From contig CAILZB010000058.1 of NCBI GenBank assembly GCA_903838565.1, positions 1 through 64,000 on the forward strand: a DNA stretch of 64,000 nucleotides, given 5' to 3'. The notes under the pieces were generated by a model, which saw only the letters and a list, made by a program, of their open reading frames with translations, searched no databases and was not told where the DNA came from. A program made the position numbers and the translations under genes. Shown here one piece after another: positions 55,876 through 64,000 of the stretch. Source of the DNA: an uncultured beta proteobacterium. GTDB lineage: Bacteria; Pseudomonadota; Gammaproteobacteria; Burkholderiales; Burkholderiaceae_C. Every line of letters starts with the position of its first letter. The stretch's first letter is position 1.

Positions 55876-56372
55876 GACTCACTTTCTCTTGCTTCGCCAA
55901 GAAAAAGTAAGCAAAGAGAAGGCGAGCCGGATTCGTCGGCCCGCTGCGCGGGCGCACTGCGATGCTCGGCGCAGCCGGGGTCTGGCTAAACTCGCTTCGC
56001 TCAAACAGACGCCAGCCCTGATCCGGCTGCACCTGCGCTTCTCGTCTCCTCATAACGGCTTGGGAGCCAAAGACAAAATCCGAAATCCAGGACCCACAAG
56101 GACGCGCCATGGCGCGTCCTTGTAGGCTTTGCTTCAGGCTGTTGGACTTTGTATCCGGACTTCCCCCTCTGTATGCGCCGAGCAGTGCAGCAGAGAGCGG
56201 ATCAGGGCGGACGTTGTTTGAGCGAAGCGAGTTTAGGCCGACCCCGCTCGCTGCGATCAGCGCAGGTTGCCCGCAGCGAAGCGGAGGGACGCAGACAGCG
56301 GGGTCGCCTTTTCTTTGGTAACTTTCTTTTGGCGACGCAAAAGAAAGTTACTGCGCAGTCGGGCGCACATCC
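55876..56372. repeat. Large imperfect inverted repeat between flgN and fliA
   Basis: Two related segments face each other. Copy A (about 55876-56030, plus) contains TGGCTAAACTCGCTTCGCTC and an ACTTTCTCTTG / CAAGAAAAAGT hairpin. Copy B (about 56194-56372) carries the same blocks on the minus strand, with the perfect hairpin GTAACTTTCTTTTG (56318-56331) / CAAAAGAAAGTTAC (56338-56351). The centre is the 28-bp palindrome at 56096-56123. The surrounding gap, 55754-56471, has no convincing gene. Frames here resemble the spurious Arg/Ser-rich proteins often called in intergenic repeats. Confidence 0.75.
56096..56123. repeat. 28-bp perfect palindrome at the repeat centre
   Basis: The half-site ACAAGGACGCGCCA (56096-56109) is followed directly by its exact reverse complement (56110-56123). 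As RNA on either strand it would form a long hairpin, and it may end transcription of flgAMN or of fliA. No U-run is present on either side. Confidence 0.7.
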
Positions 56373-56471
56373 CGACAAAGCCTCGCGGGCTACGCGCACG
56401 TCACAACACATCATCGGTCAGCAGGACCATCTGCACCCCCAGCGGGTACGCCCTTCGCGCCAGAAGGGCTA

Positions 56472-57188
56472 TCAGTGATCCCGCATTTTCGCCCGCAGCC
56501 GCGCCACCGACTGGCTGTGCAGCTGGCATACGCGCGACTCGGTGATGTCGAGCACCTTGGCGATTTCCTTGAGATTCATGTCGTGCTCGTAGTACATGCT
56601 CATGATGTACTGCTCGCGTTCGGGCAGGCTCTGGATGGCTTTCACCAGCGACACACGGATGCGCTGGTCGCGCAGCAGCTGCATCGGATCGGCGCTCTCG
56701 TCGCCCGCGTAGCGGTCCAGAAAACCCTCTTCATCATCGCTGCCACGGGACATGTCTTCCAGGTACACGAGTTGCGTGCCGCGCACCTTGCCCAGCAGTG
56801 ACTGGTAGTCGTCCAGGCTCAGACCCAGTTGGGCGGCGATTTCGGATTCGATTGGACTGCGGCCCAGCACATGTTCGAGCTTGCGCACGGCCTGTTCGAT
56901 TTCCTTTTGGCTCTTGCGTCCGCCGCGCGACATCCAGTCGCCTTCGCGCAGTTCGTCGATCATGGCGCCGCGAATCCTCTGGGTGGCGAAGGTTTCAAAC
57001 TGCACCCCCTGGCTCACCTCATAGCGGCTCAGGGCTTCGGCCAGTCCGATCATGCCGACCTGGATCAGGTCGTCGACCTCGACGTTGGCGGGCAGCTTGG
57101 CGATCATGTGGTGCGCCAAGCGCCGCACCAGTGGCACGTATTGGCGCAGCGTGGCGTCACGATCCAGATGGCCGGTGGCGGTGTACAT
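56472..57188 (-). CDS. fliA: RNA polymerase sigma-28 factor for flagellar genes
   Basis: Class III flagellar sigma factor (238 residues). Region 2 contains VDDLIQVGMIGLAEALSRYE and FETFATQRIRGAMIDELREGDW. Region 3 follows with RKSQKEIEQAVRKLEHVLGR, and region 4 ends with MNLKEIAKVLDITESRVCQLHSQ. It is inhibited by FlgM, whose gene is 1.5 kb away. It is the last gene of the leftward flhB-flhA-flhF-fliA run, 45 bases after flhF. Confidence 0.97.
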   Translation of the reverse strand: MYTATGHLDRDATLRQYVPLVRRLAHHMIAKLPANVEVDDLIQVGMIGLAEALSRYEVSQGVQFETFATQRIRGAMIDELREGDWMSRGGRKSQKEIEQAVRKLEHVLGRSPIESEIAAQLGLSLDDYQSLLGKVRGTQLVYLEDMSRGSDDEEGFLDRYAGDESADPMQLLRDQRIRVSLVKAIQSLPEREQYIMSMYYEHDMNLKEIAKVLDITESRVCQLHSQSVARLRAKMRDH

Positions 57189-57233
57189 CAGTGACTCCGA
57201 ACAGGTTGCCGGGTTGGGCCTGTAAACGATTCA

Positions 57234-58631
57234 TTATGCATGGAGCACGCCTTGATGCTGCTGCATCGGAGCGGGTGAGAAGAAGAAATTCAGATCGTCG
57301 GGCTTGGGGTCGAAAGCCGACTTGCCGGTGGTCTGCATCGACATGCGCACCAGCTTGGCCGCATCCGCGCACTCCCAGTCTTCGGGGACGCGTTGACCGT
57401 TGGTCACGCCGCGCAGCGTCACCTGGTGCCGGATCAGCGCGTCCAGCGCCGGCCCCAGCTTCACCGCCTCGTCCACCTTGGAGAGCAGCACTTGCTGCTG
57501 CGCCGAGTCGCTCTTGAACGAGCTCAACACGTCGTCCAGCGTGTCGCCGTGGCTGCCGGCGTTGACGACCAGCAGGCGTTTGACGTGGGGCAGGTCCAGC
57601 ACATCGTCCACCATGTCGCGCTTGTGCGGGTCGCGCGGCGCTACACCGGCGGTGTCGATCAGGATCATCTTCTTGTTGGCCAGCAGATTGAGCAGGTCCT
57701 GCAGCGCGGCGCGGTCGTGCGCCTGGTGCGCGACCACCCCGAGCAGGCGTCCATAGCCGCGCAACTGTTCCAGCGCAGCCACGCGGTAAGTGTCCAGCGT
57801 GATCAGACCCACCGAGTTGGGGCCATGGCTGCGCACGCACAGCGCGGCCAGCTTGGCTGCGGTCGTGGTCTTGCCCACACCGGTGGCGCCCACAAGCGCG
57901 AAGATGCCGCCTTCTTCCTGCAGCTGAGCCTGACCCATGTCGGTCTTGAGGTTGCGCTCCAGCACATCCATGACCCAGCGCACCGCGTGCGCCGCGTCGA
58001 TGCTCTTGGGGAGGCGTTCCAGCACGCTGCGCGAGAGCGACGGCGAGTAGCCGGCGCGGATCATCTTGAGCATCAGGTTCGACTGGATCGGATCCTGGCG
58101 TGCCTGGCCCAGCCAGGACATGGTGTTGAAGCGCTCCTCGATCAGGTCCTTCATGTTCTGCAGTTCGTCCACGATGCCTTGCGAGCTCAGCGACAGCGTG
58201 GGCGGCACGGCGTGAGCTGCGCGCGGGCTCGGGGCAGCGACTGCCACCTGTGGCGTCGATTGAATCAGGTCGGCGTGCATGACCTTGGGCTTGGGCGCCG
58301 GGGCTGGCTGCGCGCGCGCTGGCGTGGCCGTGCGGGGTGCTGCGCCCATCTCTTCCTGGCGCCGGCGCAACATGCGCTCGCGCACATAGCTCTGGAACGA
58401 CAGCGTGCTCATGGCCAGCTCTTCCGTGTCTTGGCTGACGCCGTCCTTGGCTGCACCCGCGCTGGCCGGTGCGCGGGCGATGGTGGCCAGCGACTCCTCG
58501 GCCGTGGCCATCACTTCAACGCCGTTGCCCAGCGGGCGATTCGAGAGGATCAGCGTGCCGTCACCAAAAGCCTGGCGCGCCAGAATGAGCGCTTCGCGTG
58601 CGGTGGGGGCGTGGAATCGTTGGATGTTCAT
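57234..58631 (-). CDS. flhF: Flagellar SRP-like GTPase FlhF
   Basis: SRP-family GTPase (465 residues) that sets the site of polar flagella. An N-terminal B domain (about 1-145, Pro/Ala-rich near 100-145) precedes the N and G domains. The P-loop G248-A-T-G-V-G-K-T-T256, GLITLDTYRVAALEQLRGYG, ILIDTAGVAPRD (G3) and VLLSKVDEA (G4) are visible. flhG, its usual partner, is not found between flhF and fliA. It overlaps flhA as ATGA. Confidence 0.96.
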   Translation of the reverse strand: MNIQRFHAPTAREALILARQAFGDGTLILSNRPLGNGVEVMATAEESLATIARAPASAGAAKDGVSQDTEELAMSTLSFQSYVRERMLRRRQEEMGAAPRTATPARAQPAPAPKPKVMHADLIQSTPQVAVAAPSPRAAHAVPPTLSLSSQGIVDELQNMKDLIEERFNTMSWLGQARQDPIQSNLMLKMIRAGYSPSLSRSVLERLPKSIDAAHAVRWVMDVLERNLKTDMGQAQLQEEGGIFALVGATGVGKTTTAAKLAALCVRSHGPNSVGLITLDTYRVAALEQLRGYGRLLGVVAHQAHDRAALQDLLNLLANKKMILIDTAGVAPRDPHKRDMVDDVLDLPHVKRLLVVNAGSHGDTLDDVLSSFKSDSAQQQVLLSKVDEAVKLGPALDALIRHQVTLRGVTNGQRVPEDWECADAAKLVRMSMQTTGKSAFDPKPDDLNFFFSPAPMQQHQGVLHA

Positions 58632-60712
58632 GTCAATGCACCTCGGAGAATCGGACCAATACGGATCGTGTGGGTTTCAGGAATTTCGCTGTGCCCGAGC
58701 ACCTGCAGGCGGGGCGCCAGGCGGCGCACCAGCTTGGCGATGGCGTTGCGGATCGCGTCCGGCACCAGCAGGCAGGCCGGCACGCCGAGCTCTTCCTGCT
58801 GCTGCGCCATGGCTGCGGCGGATTTGCTCAGCATGTCGGCCATGGATGGGTCGAGCGCTGCGCCGGTGTTGCTGCCCAGGGCCTGCATCAGCAGGCGCTC
58901 AAAATTGGGTTCGATCGCGATCACGTTGAGCTCGCGCACCGGGCCGTAGATCTGCTGCACGATCGCGGGAGACAGGGCGATGCGGATGCGCCGCGCCAGC
59001 TCCACCGGGTCGGTCACCGTGCCCGCATGTTCTGCCAGGGACTCGACGATGGTGCGGATATCGCGGATGTGTACGCCTTCTTCCAGCAAGAGCTGCAGCA
59101 CCTTTTGAAAACTGCCGATGGAGACCATTTTCGGGACGACTTCCTCGATCAGTTTGGGGGCCAGCTTGGCGACGTGTTCCACCAGTTGCTGGGTCTCGGT
59201 GCGGCTGATCAATTTGGCCGCCTGCACCTGCATCAAGTGTGACAAATGCGTGGCCATCACGGTTTCCGAATCAACCACGGTAAACCCGGCCATTTGTGCT
59301 GCTTCCTTCTGGTTTTCGTCGATCCAGTGGGCTGGCAAACCGAACGCCGGATCGGTGGTGGCGGTGCCGATCAGCGGCGTCGAAATGCCGCCCGGGTTGA
59401 TCGCCAGGAACATGCCGGGGTAGGCCTCGCCTTCGCCCACCACCACGCCGCGCAGCGTGATGCGGTAGCTGCTGGGCTTGAGCTCCAAGTTGTCGCGCAC
59501 ATGCACGGCAGGCGGCAGGAAGCCGACCTCCTGGGCGAATTTCTTGCGCACGCCCTTGATGCGTGCCAGCAGGTCGCCCTGACGGTTCTTGTCCACCAGC
59601 GCAATCAGGCGATAACCCAGTTCCAGTCCGAGCAGGTCCACTGGCTGCAGATCGTCCCAGCTGGCCTCGCCGTCGTGCGCAGCCGCCTTGGGCGCTTCCA
59701 CCACAGGCTCGGGCGGCGGCGGGCGGTGCGCAATGGCCCAGGCGCCGTACGCCAGCGCAGCGCCCATCGTGAGGAACACCAGGTGCGGCATGCCGGGGAT
59801 GATGCCGAGCAGCGCCAGGATGCCGGCGGTCACGCCCAGCACCCGGGGCGAGGCAAACATCTGAGAGACGATCTGGCCGCCGATGTCGCGGTCCTTGCCC
59901 ACGCGCGACACCACCATGGCCGCGGCCACCGAGATCAGCAGGCCCGGAATCTGTGCCACCAGCGCGTCGCCCACGGCCAGCAGGATGTAGGTGTCGGCGG
60001 CCTTGCCCGCGGACAGGTCGTGCTGGAACATGCCGACCGCAAAGCCGCCCACGATGTTGATCACCAGGATCAGGATGCCGGCCACGGCGTCGCCGCGCAC
60101 GAACTTGGACGCGCCATCCATGGAGCCGAAGAAGTCGGCCTCTTCGGAGACCTCGGCGCGGCGGCGCTTGGCTTCCTTTTCGTCGATCAGGCCGGCGTTC
60201 AGGTCCGCGTCCACGGCCATCTGCTTGCCCGGCATCGCGTCCAGCGTGAAGCGCGCCGAGACTTCGGCGATGCGCTCCGAGCCCTTGGTCACGACGATGA
60301 AGTTGATCACCACCAGAATCGCAAACACGATCAGACCGACCGCGAAATTGCCGCCGATCAGGAAGTGGCCGAAGGCCTCGATCACCGCGCCGGCAGCGCC
60401 GGGCCCGCTGTGGCCTTCGAGCAGCACGATCCGGGTCGAAGCCACGTTCAGCGACAGGCGCATCAGCGTGGACAGCAGCAGCACCGAAGGGAAGGCGGCA
60501 AAGTCCAGCGGCTTGATCATGTAGGACGCGACCATCATCACCATCAGCGCGACCGCGATGTTGAAGGTGAAGAAGGTGTCGAGCAGCCAGGTCGGAATCG
60601 GCAGCACCATCATCGCCAGGATGGCCACGACCAGGATCGGTGCGGCCGCGCCGTTCACCAGCGCGGCGTTGCGCACCAGCCATTGCTGCAGCGAGGACGT
60701 TTGGCCGTTCAT
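58628..60712 (-). CDS. flhA: Flagellar type III export gate protein FlhA
   Basis: Export-gate subunit (694 residues). The N-terminal half has eight membrane helices with the FHIPEP-type conserved loop (MPGKQMAVDADLNAGLIDEK, then RRRAEVSEEADFFGSMDGAS). The C-terminal cytoplasmic domain (about 350-694) binds chaperone-substrate complexes (GYRLIALVDKNRQGDLLARI, INPGGISTPLIGT, LSHLMQVQAAKLISRTE). It is coupled by four-base overlaps to flhB upstream and flhF downstream. Confidence 0.98.
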   Translation of the reverse strand: MNGQTSSLQQWLVRNAALVNGAAAPILVVAILAMMVLPIPTWLLDTFFTFNIAVALMVMMVASYMIKPLDFAAFPSVLLLSTLMRLSLNVASTRIVLLEGHSGPGAAGAVIEAFGHFLIGGNFAVGLIVFAILVVINFIVVTKGSERIAEVSARFTLDAMPGKQMAVDADLNAGLIDEKEAKRRRAEVSEEADFFGSMDGASKFVRGDAVAGILILVINIVGGFAVGMFQHDLSAGKAADTYILLAVGDALVAQIPGLLISVAAAMVVSRVGKDRDIGGQIVSQMFASPRVLGVTAGILALLGIIPGMPHLVFLTMGAALAYGAWAIAHRPPPPEPVVEAPKAAAHDGEASWDDLQPVDLLGLELGYRLIALVDKNRQGDLLARIKGVRKKFAQEVGFLPPAVHVRDNLELKPSSYRITLRGVVVGEGEAYPGMFLAINPGGISTPLIGTATTDPAFGLPAHWIDENQKEAAQMAGFTVVDSETVMATHLSHLMQVQAAKLISRTETQQLVEHVAKLAPKLIEEVVPKMVSIGSFQKVLQLLLEEGVHIRDIRTIVESLAEHAGTVTDPVELARRIRIALSPAIVQQIYGPVRELNVIAIEPNFERLLMQALGSNTGAALDPSMADMLSKSAAAMAQQQEELGVPACLLVPDAIRNAIAKLVRRLAPRLQVLGHSEIPETHTIRIGPILRGALT

Positions 60713-61863
60713 GCTGGCACCGCCTCAGCCGCCAGTTTGGAGAAGGGGTCCATCTCCGGCGGAACGAAGGGCTCGGGCATCTGCTCGGGCATCGGGCCGT
60801 CGCCTTGCAGCGCGGTCTTGAGCTTGTACACATAGGCCAGCACCTGGGCCACGGCGGTGTACAGGTTGCCGGGGATTTCCTGGTTCAGTTCGGCGTGGGC
60901 GTACAGGGCGCGCGCCAGCATCGGCGACTGCAGCACCGGCACCTTGTTCGCCTTGGCCAGATCGCGGATCTTCAGCGCCAGCAGATCGGCGCCCTTGGAG
61001 ATGACCTGCGGCGCGCCCATCTTGTTCTCGTCGTACTTGAGCGCGACCGCGAAGTGCGTCGGGTTCATGACCACGAAATCGGCTTTGGGGACGGCGCCCA
61101 CGGAGTTGCGTTGCGCCAGTTCCTTTTGACGCGCGCGCAACCGGCCCTTCATCTGCGGGTTGCCTTCCGAATCCTTGTGCTCCTGTTTGATTTCCTGGTG
61201 CGACATGCGCATGCGTGAACTGAACATGAAGGCCTGCAAGGGCACGTCAACCGCGGCCACCGCGAACACCACCAGCAGCAGCAGGCTCACGCCGGCGCTC
61301 ACCCACCTGGCCAACTCGGGAATCGCCGCCACCGAGGGCTGCAGCACCAGTTGCGCGACTTCGTCCAGGTGAGACATGAAGAAGCTGCTCGCCACGGCCA
61401 CCAGGGCGACGGTCATGAGCACGAGCTTGAGCACCTGCGACACCTGTTCCTTGGAGAACAGACGGCCCAGGCCGGCGAGCGGATTGATTCGGCTGAAATC
61501 GGGGCCCAGGGGTTTCATGCTCATGACCCAGCCACCGGTGGCGACCGTGCTGATGATCACGGCCGGCAGGATGATGGCGGCAAAGGCGGCGGCCACGCCC
61601 AGGCCCACCAGCGTCACGTCGCGCAGCCGCACCAGCACGTCGCTGGTCTGGCCGACGATGCTGGCGTTGAACGTCAGTTGCTGGGACAGGGCCAGCTTGA
61701 GCTGGTCGAGCAGCGTGGGCGCCATCATCGACAGGGCGACGGCACCCGTACCCAGCACCGCCAGATTGCTCAGGTCACGCGAGCGCGTGACTTGGCCATC
61801 GTCGCGCGCTTTTTGCAGCTTGCGCTGCGTCGCGGGAAGGCTGCGGTCCTGACTGGAGTCCAT
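60709..61863 (-). CDS. flhB: Flagellar type III export switch protein FlhB
   Basis: Export-gate component that switches specificity from hook to filament substrates (384 residues). It has an N-terminal basic segment (ATQRKLQKARDDGQVTRSRD), four membrane helices, and a C-terminal cytoplasmic domain with the autocleavage motif N267-P-T-H270. The tail is Pro/Glu-rich. I chose the ATG at 61863; a GTG at 61887 would add eight residues. Neither start has a clear ribosome-binding site. Confidence 0.96.
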   Translation of the reverse strand: MDSSQDRSLPATQRKLQKARDDGQVTRSRDLSNLAVLGTGAVALSMMAPTLLDQLKLALSQQLTFNASIVGQTSDVLVRLRDVTLVGLGVAAAFAAIILPAVIISTVATGGWVMSMKPLGPDFSRINPLAGLGRLFSKEQVSQVLKLVLMTVALVAVASSFFMSHLDEVAQLVLQPSVAAIPELARWVSAGVSLLLLVVFAVAAVDVPLQAFMFSSRMRMSHQEIKQEHKDSEGNPQMKGRLRARQKELAQRNSVGAVPKADFVVMNPTHFAVALKYDENKMGAPQVISKGADLLALKIRDLAKANKVPVLQSPMLARALYAHAELNQEIPGNLYTAVAQVLAYVYKLKTALQGDGPMPEQMPEPFVPPEMDPFSKLAAEAVPA

Positions 61864-61955
61864 GTGGGGTGTACCGTTGAAGTTCACCCATTGTCTGCAA
61901 TGGCGCCGTTAACTAAAGCGCAAAAAGACGGCGTTTGTCCCGCTTATTGAGAAGC

Positions 61956-61973
61956 GGCGCAGGTCCCTGCGCC
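61956..61973 (-). terminator. Hairpin after cheZ
   Basis: GGCGCAGG and CCTGCGCC (61956-61973) form a compact stem 9 bases beyond the cheZ stop on the minus strand. A second small stem (GCTT/AAGC) and GTCTTTTTG follow within 40 bases. It could end or attenuate the motB-cheYZ transcript before flhB. Confidence 0.4.
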
Positions 61974-61982
61974 GAATGCAGA

Positions 61983-62606
61983 TCAGAAGCCCAAACTGGC
62001 GAGCAGATCATCCACTTGTGACTGGTCGGTGACGACATCCTGGTTGCCTTCGGGATTGACTACCGGGCCGTGCAGGTTCTTCGACGGTTCGGGCACCACG
62101 GGCGTCGCGGGCGCGGTCTGGATCAGCAGCCGCACCAGCTGCTCCTCGATGGTGGAGGTGAGCGCCACCACGCGCGTGATCACCTGTCCCGTGAGGTCGT
62201 GAAAGTCCTGGGCCATCATGATTTCGGTGAGGTGGGAGTCCACCTCCTGAGAGCTCTTCTGCACCGCGTGCACGAAGTTCAGCACGTGGCCCCGCGCCAC
62301 CGCACCCACCGGGTCCTTCACGATCAGGTCGGCGATGCGCTGCGCTTCCGCCGAAATCAGGTCGTGCTGCACCTTGGCAAGTTCCACCCGGTTCAGCACC
62401 TTTTCGGCGGCTTCACCGGTGAGTCGGGCGATATAGGACAAGCGACTCTTGGCGTCGGGGAGTTCTTCCACCGTGCCTTTGAGCGCGTCGGCGTAACCGA
62501 GCTCCTTGAGCGAGTCGTGCAATTGGCGCGTGAGGATGCCCAGCTTGTGGTGCACAGCCGCCGATGCCGTATCCGGAGCGCTGGTGGTCATGTCGGTGGT
62601 TTCCAT
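61983..62606 (-). CDS. cheZ: Chemotaxis protein phosphatase CheZ
   Basis: CheZ dephosphorylates CheY-P (207 residues; 214 in E. coli). A long helical hairpin carries the active-site segment M130-M-A-Q-D134-F-H-D-L-T-G-Q141, with Gln141 matching the catalytic Gln147 of E. coli and Asp134 also conserved. The C-terminal SQVDDLLASLGF is the CheY-binding helix. It lies seven bases after cheY. Confidence 0.96.
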   Translation of the reverse strand: METTDMTTSAPDTASAAVHHKLGILTRQLHDSLKELGYADALKGTVEELPDAKSRLSYIARLTGEAAEKVLNRVELAKVQHDLISAEAQRIADLIVKDPVGAVARGHVLNFVHAVQKSSQEVDSHLTEIMMAQDFHDLTGQVITRVVALTSTIEEQLVRLLIQTAPATPVVPEPSKNLHGPVVNPEGNQDVVTDQSQVDDLLASLGF

Positions 62607-62613
62607 GGTGAGA

Positions 62614-63000
62614 TCAGAGTCCCATCTTCTTCAGGATGGCGGCGACCTTTTCTTCCAGCGTGGCCTTGGTGAAGGGTTTCACGATGTAGCCCGCGGCGCC
62701 CCCCTGGGCGGCGGCGACGATGTCTTCCTTGCGCGCCTCGGCCGTGACCATCAGCACCGGAAGGTGTTTGAGTTTCTCGTCCTTCTTGATTTCTGCCAGC
62801 AGCTGAAAACCGTTCATGTTGGGCATGTTGATGTCCGACACGACGAAATCGAATCTCCCGTTGCGCAGCTTGTGCAGCGCCACCACGCCGTCCTCCGCCT
62901 CATCCGCATCGGCGTAGCCGCTTTCCTTGAGCAAATTGCGCACGATGCGTCGCATCGTGGAGAAGTCATCGACGATCAGAAAGCGAAGGTCGTTTGCCAT
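62614..63000 (-). CDS. cheY: Chemotaxis response regulator CheY
   Basis: Single receiver domain (128 residues). The acidic pocket Asp11/Asp12, phosphoacceptor Asp56 ([10 protein letters not shown]), Thr86 and Lys108 are all present, as in E. coli CheY (Asp57, Thr87, Lys109). Phosphorylated CheY binds the motor switch to change rotation. It forms a pair with cheZ. Confidence 0.97.
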   Translation of the reverse strand: MANDLRFLIVDDFSTMRRIVRNLLKESGYADADEAEDGVVALHKLRNGRFDFVVSDINMPNMNGFQLLAEIKKDEKLKHLPVLMVTAEARKEDIVAAAQGGAAGYIVKPFTKATLEEKVAAILKKMGL

Positions 63001-63057
63001 GTTTGAAACTTTCGGTAAGGGGATAAGTGCGGATTCAGGGCAAGAGCTTAACGCAGT

Positions 63058-63990
63058 TCAATGTGCGCCCGGCGGCGCCACGGTTGCGGGCTCCGGGGCG
63101 TCCGGCATGGCGACTGGTTTGCTGCTGAGCAGGCGCTCCTCGGCCTCGCGCGTCATGATGGTGATGCTGATCCTGCGGTTGGCCGGGCTCTTGGGGTCGT
63201 TTTCGTCCAGCAGACTGGTCGCGGCCAGGCCGGCGACGCGCGCCAGCTTGTCGTCGGGCATGCCGGCGGCCACGAGTTCGCGTCGCGTCGCGTTGGCGCG
63301 GTCGGCGGACAACTCCCAGTTGCTGTAGCCACCATTGCCGCCGCTGTAGGGTGTGGCGTCGGTGTGACCGGCCAGGCTCACGCGGTTTTCCACGCCGTTC
63401 AGCGCTGCGCCGATTTCCCGCAGGATGTCGCGCATGTAGGACTTCACCGAGGCGCTGCCGCTGGCGAACATGGGCCGGTTCTGGTCGTCCACGATCTGGA
63501 TCAGCAAACCATCGGGCGTGACTTCCATGCGGATTTGCGAGCGGTACTCGTTGAGCTTGGGCGTGTCGGCGATCAGCTGTTCGATCTTGGCCTGGAGCGC
63601 GGACAGGCGCTTGGAGTCCTGTTTGGCGACCTCGGCCTTGGCGGCTTCGGCCACCTGCTTCTTCGTCGGCGCGGGCGCGCTGCCGGAAGGCTTTCCCTGA
63701 CCGGCGGAGCGACTCAAATCCGTGCCGCCGCCGGGCATCATGCTGGTGCTGTTGCCGGCGCCGCTGCCGCCGGAGAGCGCCACCTTCAAGGGTGAATTGA
63801 AGTAGTCGGAGAGCCCCTTGAGGTCGCCCTGTGCGGTCGAGCCCAGCAGCCACATCAGCAGGAAGAACGCCATCATCGCCGTGACAAAGTCGGCGTAGGC
63901 GATCTTCCAGGCGCCGCCGTGCACGGCGTGGCCGCCCTTCTTGATGCGCTTGATGATGATCGGCTGGAGTTTCTTCCCTTCAGTGGCCAT
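63058..63990 (-). CDS. motB: Flagellar motor stator protein MotB
   Basis: Stator subunit (310 residues) that anchors MotA to peptidoglycan and carries protons. The N-terminus has KKGGHAVHGGAWKIAYADFV with the proton-binding Asp34 at the start of the single membrane helix. A linker of about 90 residues leads to the OmpA-like domain (SLAGHTDATPYSGGNGGYSN, WELSADRANATRREL). The C-terminus is Pro-rich. motA is expected just beyond the right edge; only ten bases remain there. Confidence 0.97.
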   Translation of the reverse strand: MATEGKKLQPIIIKRIKKGGHAVHGGAWKIAYADFVTAMMAFFLLMWLLGSTAQGDLKGLSDYFNSPLKVALSGGSGAGNSTSMMPGGGTDLSRSAGQGKPSGSAPAPTKKQVAEAAKAEVAKQDSKRLSALQAKIEQLIADTPKLNEYRSQIRMEVTPDGLLIQIVDDQNRPMFASGSASVKSYMRDILREIGAALNGVENRVSLAGHTDATPYSGGNGGYSNWELSADRANATRRELVAAGMPDDKLARVAGLAATSLLDENDPKSPANRRISITIMTREAEERLLSSKPVAMPDAPEPATVAPPGAH

Positions 63991-64000
63991 GATGCAGACT

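Noticed and set aside
55754-56471. Open frames of 60-110 codons on both strands of the flgN-fliA gap
   Set aside because: They are Arg/Ser-rich, lie inside the inverted repeats and lack start signals; typical false genes of intergenic repeats.

Overview
The window is GC-rich DNA from a betaproteobacterium of the order Burkholderiales, most likely Comamonadaceae or a close relative. The pointers are the aa3-type oxidase cluster order (coxB-coxA-small assembly ORF-ctaG-coxC-DUF2909-surf1-Sco-like-ctaA-ctaB-sco), a lone rpoH next to it, a complete dcw cluster opening with mraZ, and a flagellar set with fliA, flhF and cheZ. This placement is inference from gene content and order; no database search was run.

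Layout. 1-2016: the 5' part of trmL, comF, and a BioC-like methyltransferase divergent from comF. 2129-11352: the respiratory block, which holds a short COX2-like membrane protein, CoxB with a fused cytochrome c domain, CoxA, CoxC, and the assembly and heme A factors. 11387-12328: rpoH on the minus strand, preceded by a perfect CIRCE operator. 12544-13101: a small H-NS-like protein in AT-richer DNA. 13122-17741: a phosphonate-type ABC transporter (minus) divergent from selD (plus), which together suggest selenium-oxyanion uptake for selenophosphate synthesis. 17924-21538: a patatin-like lipase, aroD, a transglutaminase-like protein and a collagen-like lipoprotein. 21923-23659: a chemoreceptor. 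23788-24188: remains of a GntR/FCD regulator.

24433-41844 is the dcw cluster on the plus strand: mraZ, rsmH, ftsL, ftsI, murE, murF, mraY, murD, ftsW, murG, murC, ddlB, ftsQ, ftsA, ftsZ. It makes the peptidoglycan precursor and the divisome. Most genes overlap by 1-11 bases, as expected for one translationally coupled unit. lpxC, which often follows ftsZ, is not in the window.

41921-63990 is motility. flgBCDEFGHIJKL plus an HDOD signalling gene run leftward. flgA, flgM and flgN run rightward from the divergent region, with a sigma-28 promoter before flgM. A 718-base gap with a large imperfect inverted repeat separates these from motB-cheY-cheZ-flhB-flhA-flhF-fliA on the minus strand. FliA (sigma-28) and its anti-sigma factor FlgM are both here. 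flhG/fleN is absent from its usual place between flhF and fliA.

No rRNA, tRNA, CRISPR array, insertion sequence or prophage was recognised. The least explained parts are the selD-linked transporter, the H-NS-like gene with its AT-rich palindrome, the collagen-like lipoprotein beside a transglutaminase-like gene, and the inverted-repeat island between flgN and fliA.
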